A stretch of 64,000 nt of DNA from Calycina herbarum (lineage: Eukaryota > Ascomycota > Leotiomycetes > Helotiales > Pezizellaceae), in NCBI GenBank assembly GCA_001414485.1, contig LLEY01000109.1:148131-212130 (forward strand). The letters are read 5' to 3'. The notes under the pieces were generated by a model. It did not search any database. It was not told the origin of the DNA and saw only the letters and a program-made list of their open reading frames with translations. The stretch's first letter is position 1, and each line of letters begins with the position of its first letter. Shown here piece after piece: positions 60,174-64,000 of the stretch. A program made the translations under genes and the position numbers.

Positions 60174-60457
60174 TATAATAGAACTATTAGAAATTAATCG
60201 GAATAATTAGAATTAGAATTGCTAAGTCTATATACTAAATAGGATATAATATAGATATTGTTTTAGGTTTTAGAAAAGCTAGATAGCTTCTAGACTTACT
60301 ATTATCTAAACCTCTTATAAATAGCTGCCTTCTCTCTATCGGGAAAGACTAATTTAGTCTTTTCCTTCGTATTAGAGCCTAGTATTCGGATATGTCATTC
60401 TATCGAACGCACTTCTATATGCCTCTTTTATAGTAGTATCCGTTTCGTACTATTATA
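60174..60457 (+). repeat. LTR 3 of the tandem element
   Basis: 284 bp, ends TACTATTATA, followed directly by the target duplication tataa and the interrupted Copia reading frame. Confidence 0.92.
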
Positions 60458-62461
60458 TATAATAGCTTAATCACTTCAAAGAATACGCTCTTCTACTAGA
60501 GATAACCTTTTAGTAGATATATAAAGAACTTCCGATTTAGTTCTATTAATAACTAAGTATATACCTAAGTAATATCCCGGATATATACTTATAAATCTAA
60601 GTATACTACTATAAGTATAAGGATAATTCTCTAGCTTACTCTTTAGATAGTAGGAGCTTAAGTAAGAACTAAGGACTTTCTATTATTATTATATACTTAG
60701 ATTATAAGTCTTAACTTTACAAAAGTAAGTGCTATACTCTTAAATTTGATATTATCTACGAACTGTAATCTAAAGATTCTAGTATTAGAGAGTAACTCTT
60801 CCTAGGTAATAATCTTAAATACATCTTAATTAGTTAACCTACTAACTTCCTTCTAGTATAATTCTATATATATTATACTATTAGTAGCTATAAATACTTT
60901 AATATTATATTCTTTCTTAATAGACAAAAGAAAAGTCTTAATATCTTTAATAGTAACGTAGTTCTTAGTATAATTAATAAAAGCATCTATCTCTTAGAAT
61001 AAGACCTTAAAAGGCTTATTTAGTAGTTTTAGATACTTTTATAGTCTTCCTTATCTACGCTTCTAGACTAGTTCTATTATCGATTCTAAAGAATCGGTAA
61101 GGTTATCTTATCGTACCTATGTCTAGTAAAGTTAGTATTAAGTTTATAGGCGAGATTAAAGCTCCTCTTAAGACTTAGTTCTATTGTCTATTCTATCTCT
61201 ATAAGATTATAGTATTATCTTAAACAACGGTGCTGTTCTAGAAATCTCTTTAGCTGACAGTGCTATTCTAGAGACTTTAAAGATTTCTTCGAAGTATAGC
61301 TTTACTACTATAGATCTAAATCTCGTAGAACCATTTAGTAGTAATATAATATAGTCTTTATTTTCGATTCCTTATAGCGAAAAGGGACTAGTCTAAGACT
61401 TTTAGTACTTATATCAAACGAGTATATCTATATTTAGTAGTAAATCCTTGATTCTACTAGGTAATAGACCGTTCTAGGTATTAAGAGTATCTATAATTTA
61501 ACGCTTTATAAGTAATTTATATACTTCCTTAGTAGTCTTTATATAAGTATCGGATCTCTAAGATATTAATTATAAGAGAGTATTACTTTTAGCTATTCTA
61601 GAATAGACGCTATATACGAGTAAAGTAGGTACTAAACTATTAGATCCTACTATGTTATTAATAGCTTTAAAAGCTATTTAGAGAGCAGAGGCCTTTGTAA
61701 GACTAGGTTATTATTCCTAGATAATTAAGTAAATATAGCGAATCGGTCTATAGTATCGTTCTACTATTCTAATAGAATTATATATCTTAACTAGTATAGT
61801 TTTAACTTTAATTCTTATTGAATTTATATATCTCTTAAATTCCTTTATAATAAAGTTCTTCCTAGTATCTATAGTAATATAATCGAGAGGTCTTAGATAA
61901 GTGTTAATCTAGTACTTTTAAAAAGTCTCCTAGGTACTCTTTATACTTATGTCTAGTAGGAAGTCTCTAGATTAATATCGAGTTCCTTAATCTATAATAT
62001 ATAATACTAGCTTTTCTTCTAAAAAGAAGATATCTATAATTATATTATAATTAAACTTAATATTATTATAAAGTATAAATTTAAATTAACTAGGTAACTT
62101 TCTATGCTTTTAGTAATACTTATAGTACTTAGTAAGGTGTTATAGAATACCTTACTCGACGTTATAACTAGTACGCTCGAGTATACGCTATAAGCGTAGT
62201 ATAGATAGATAACTAAAGCGCTTATAAAGGCGTCTAATATCGACATTCGTAAGATAATATAGAGATTCTTATACGAGGTTATATACAGCCTTATTCTAGA
62301 GTAGAAAGAGGTATCTAAATCGTTGTATTATTCTAAAACGTTCTACTTCCTAACTCTTTCTATCTTCCTAAATAAGAACGTTCTAGAGGTTATTAAGCGA
62401 GACGTATAAATAGTCTATATCGTTAATATATATAATAAATAGTATATCTAAATATATAATA

Positions 62462-63376
62462 ACGTGGTTTATTAGAACTCGGATTATATTAGAACCTGGA
62501 TTAATTTTAGCGAATTCCTAACCCTCTTCCTTTATAACGCGTTTTTTCTACTATATATTATATTAGTTATTTTATAAGAATTAAAAATTATTCTAGCTAT
62601 CGAGGCTATTCGAATATCTAAAAATCTAAGCTATTAGAAGGCTATAAAGCTCTATAGAGTACTCTTTTCTATACTAAACAGTAGAATAAACGGCCGAACT
62701 ACTCTCTCTAAGCGACGGCTAGTAAACGTTAAATTGTCTAAGCTAGAAGAGGAAGTAATTGTTCAGAATATACTTAATCTAGATTTAAGAGGGTTTGTAC
62801 CCTGGCTAGGTAGCGTAGAAGATATAACGAATTATATACTTAAATCGCGAGAGAGAAAACGCGTTAGTAAGCTTTAGATATATCGATTTATACAACGATA
62901 ACTAGCTCTTAAGACGTGTTTTAATCGCGTTTATAATTTCTAAAGAGCCTTATATAAAGATTCTAAGCTAATTAGCTCGTAGTTCCGACTAGTTAAAAAT
63001 ATAAGAGCAAAATATAGTATTTTAAACTACGACTTCTATAACTTCGACGAAACCGGGTTTATAATAGATATGATTTACTCTATAATAGTTATAACCTATG
63101 TAGATCAACGTAGTAGAGGTAAGGCAGTTTAGCTAGGGAATCGGGAATAAGCTATAGTAATTACTTATATTAATAGTAAAAGCTAGAGTGTCTCTTTATT
63201 TCTAGTAGTTTAAAGTAAGAACTACTTTTTAAATTAGTATATAGACAGCGGCCTCCTACCTAACTAGGTTATTAAACTAATAAGTAATAGATAGACAAAT
63301 AATAAGACAGGTCTAAAATAACTAAAACACTTTAATAAATATACTACTACTCGTATAAAGAGTCTATATCGAATAC
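62462..63376 (+). mobile_element. Second copy of pogo-type transposon A, truncated by an insertion
   Basis: Begins with the same terminus (acgtggtttatt) after a TA at 62460-62461. It aligns with 3999-4915 through the whole transposase N-terminal and DDE region, including LYRVLFSILNSRI near 62650, DFYNFDETGF near 63030 and LGNRE near 63140. Subterminal repeats attagaactcgg (62471) and attagaacctgg (62488) are again 17 bp apart. The copy is cut at 63376 by another LTR element. Confidence 0.88.
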
Positions 63377-64000
63377 TATAATAGAACTATTAGGAATTGA
63401 TTAGAATAATTGGAATTAGAATTGCCGAGTCTATATACTGAATAGGATACGATACAGATGTTGTTTTAGGTTTTAGAAAAGCTAGATAGCTTCTAGACTT
63501 ACTATTGTCCGAACCTCTTATAAATAGCTGCCTCCTCTCTATCGAGAAAGACTAATTTAGTCTTTTCCTTCGTATTAGAGCCTAGTATTCGGATATGTTA
63601 TTCTATCGAACGTACTTCTATATACCTCTTTTATAGTAGTATCTGTTTTATACTATTATATTAAAAGACCAAATTCGACTCCGCCGGGGACGGCCTGTTA
63701 TAATATCTTACTCGAGCGCGCCGGCGTACCTGCTTCGAATTCGATTTAGCCTAGATTTAGATTAGTATATCAACAACCTTAAATAGCTAGGTAATCAGAG
63801 ACTACCTAGACAGCTAGTAACACCGGGGTTTAGTATCTAAACAGTTAGCTAGTAAAATCGTAGGCGATTCCTATATTAATAGAAGTAGACTACGCTAAGT
63901 ACTCCTAAGACTCCTAATAACCCTCTCCGTATAGGGATTGCTACATAAGATACAGACAGTCGACGATATACAGTCACCCGGAAGGCTCCCGCATATACCC
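63377..64000 (+). mobile_element. Another copy of the gag-only LTR element, running off the window
   Basis: The LTR (63377-63660, 284 bp) is followed by the start of the same internal region as at 55700 and 58080 (ttaaaagaccaaattcgac). It is preceded by aatac, the probable target duplication. It is inserted in the second copy of transposon A; its 3' part lies beyond the window. Confidence 0.88.

Larger units (their letters stand above)
55416..60457 (+). mobile_element. Tandem gag-only LTR retroelement: LTR-gag-LTR-gag-LTR
   Basis: Three 284-bp LTRs (55416-55699, 57796-58079, 60174-60457) alternate with two internal regions of 2096 and 2094 bp. The whole array has one 5-bp target duplication, tataa (55411-55415 and 60458-60462). 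A purine-rich tract (AAGGAGAGGGGA or its mutated copy) precedes LTR2 and LTR3. Each internal region encodes only a gag-like protein; no protease, reverse transcriptase or integrase is detectable in the remaining space. It is therefore a non-autonomous element present as a head-to-tail dimer sharing the central LTR. It was inserted into the Copia RT gene. Confidence 0.9.
54294..62246 (-). mobile_element. Ty1/Copia retrotransposon relic, split by a 5-kb insertion
   Basis: The minus strand encodes the end of a Copia polyprotein at 54294-55415. It reads an RT thumb region with EAGNHWFTTY near 55390, an RNase H segment (KLYAFTDGSFANNKD near 54800, LVIYTDSKSIYEC near 54560) and the typical end IKWIDGKSNPADAMTKKD. 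The upstream part of the same RT continues at 60458 and beyond: VKLLY-type residues sit directly before the insertion, preceded by RPPKEL-like and LFQEIDAFI/SRLTN segments up to about 61050. Farther upstream (61050-62250) the reading is too degraded to assign domains. No LTRs were recognised, so the true ends are unknown. Confidence 0.75.
53146..64000. repeat. RIP-mutated transposon block 2, continuing past the window
   Basis: Same CpA/TpG-depleted, TA-rich signature as the first block. The part from 53146 to 55400 is milder (longer open stretches remain); from 55700 on it is heavy. Element boundaries inside are given separately. The window ends within an element. Confidence 0.92.

Noticed and set aside
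62040..62246. 68-codon open frame, minus strand
   Set aside because: Hydrophobic Ile/Leu/Ser/Tyr composition typical of translated TA-rich RIP DNA; could be a degraded Copia piece but no motif supports a separate gene.

Overview
The window reads as chromosomal DNA of a filamentous ascomycete. Genes have short GT-AG introns (about 45-75 nt) with CTAAC/CTGAC-like branch points. The families seen are fungal: a HET-domain protein, Zn2Cys6 regulators, a secreted GH43 enzyme and an Aah1-type adenine deaminase. Long AT-rich blocks carry the signature of repeat-induced point mutation (RIP): CpA/TpG almost gone, TpA everywhere, CpG retained, and TGG/CAG codons turned into TAG. A leotiomycete (Helotiales-like) source is my inference from the style of the genes and transposons; no marker proves it.

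Layout. (1) 1-3.8 kb: a gene-poor stretch plus one six-exon gene for a small secreted protein (2138-3158, minus). (2) 3.84-22.6 kb: a RIP-mutated transposon graveyard whose nesting can be read from terminal repeats and target-site duplications. A pogo/Fot1-type element (3999-18434) is broken by a solo-LTR candidate (5060-5388) and two Ty3/Gypsy chromodomain retrotransposons (5702-11222 and 11524-18254). Next to it a second pogo-type element (18769-22498) contains a third (20575-22443). (3) 22.6-32 kb: three genes on the plus strand that all carry lesions. They are a HET protein with a C-terminal frameshift, an E2-like/zinc-cysteine protein with an in-frame stop, and a Zn2Cys6 regulator with one nonsense codon and three frameshifts. 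(4) 32-53 kb: intact genes separated by long spacers: a Tubby-like protein, a C2H2 zinc-finger protein (minus), adenine deaminase aah1 (minus), a 790-residue Zn2Cys6 regulator behind a 6.8-kb gene-free upstream region, a secreted GH43 arabinanase-like enzyme (minus), and a divergent 5S rRNA gene (minus). (5) 53.1-64 kb: a second RIP block. It holds a transposase-like fragment, a Ty1/Copia relic interrupted by an unusual LTR-gag-LTR-gag-LTR tandem element (55416-60457), a second copy of the first pogo family (62462-63376), and another copy of the gag-only LTR element running off the end.

The genes do not form an obvious pathway. aah1 is purine salvage, GH43 is secreted plant-polysaccharide breakdown, the HET protein belongs to non-self recognition, and the rest are regulators or unknown. 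The strongest observations are the resolvable transposon stratigraphy, the gag-only tandem retroelement, the 17-bp-spaced subterminal repeats shared by the pogo families, and the run of decaying genes beside the RIP block. I found no convincing new multi-gene system; the E2-like/cysteine-rich protein beside the HET gene is the nearest candidate.
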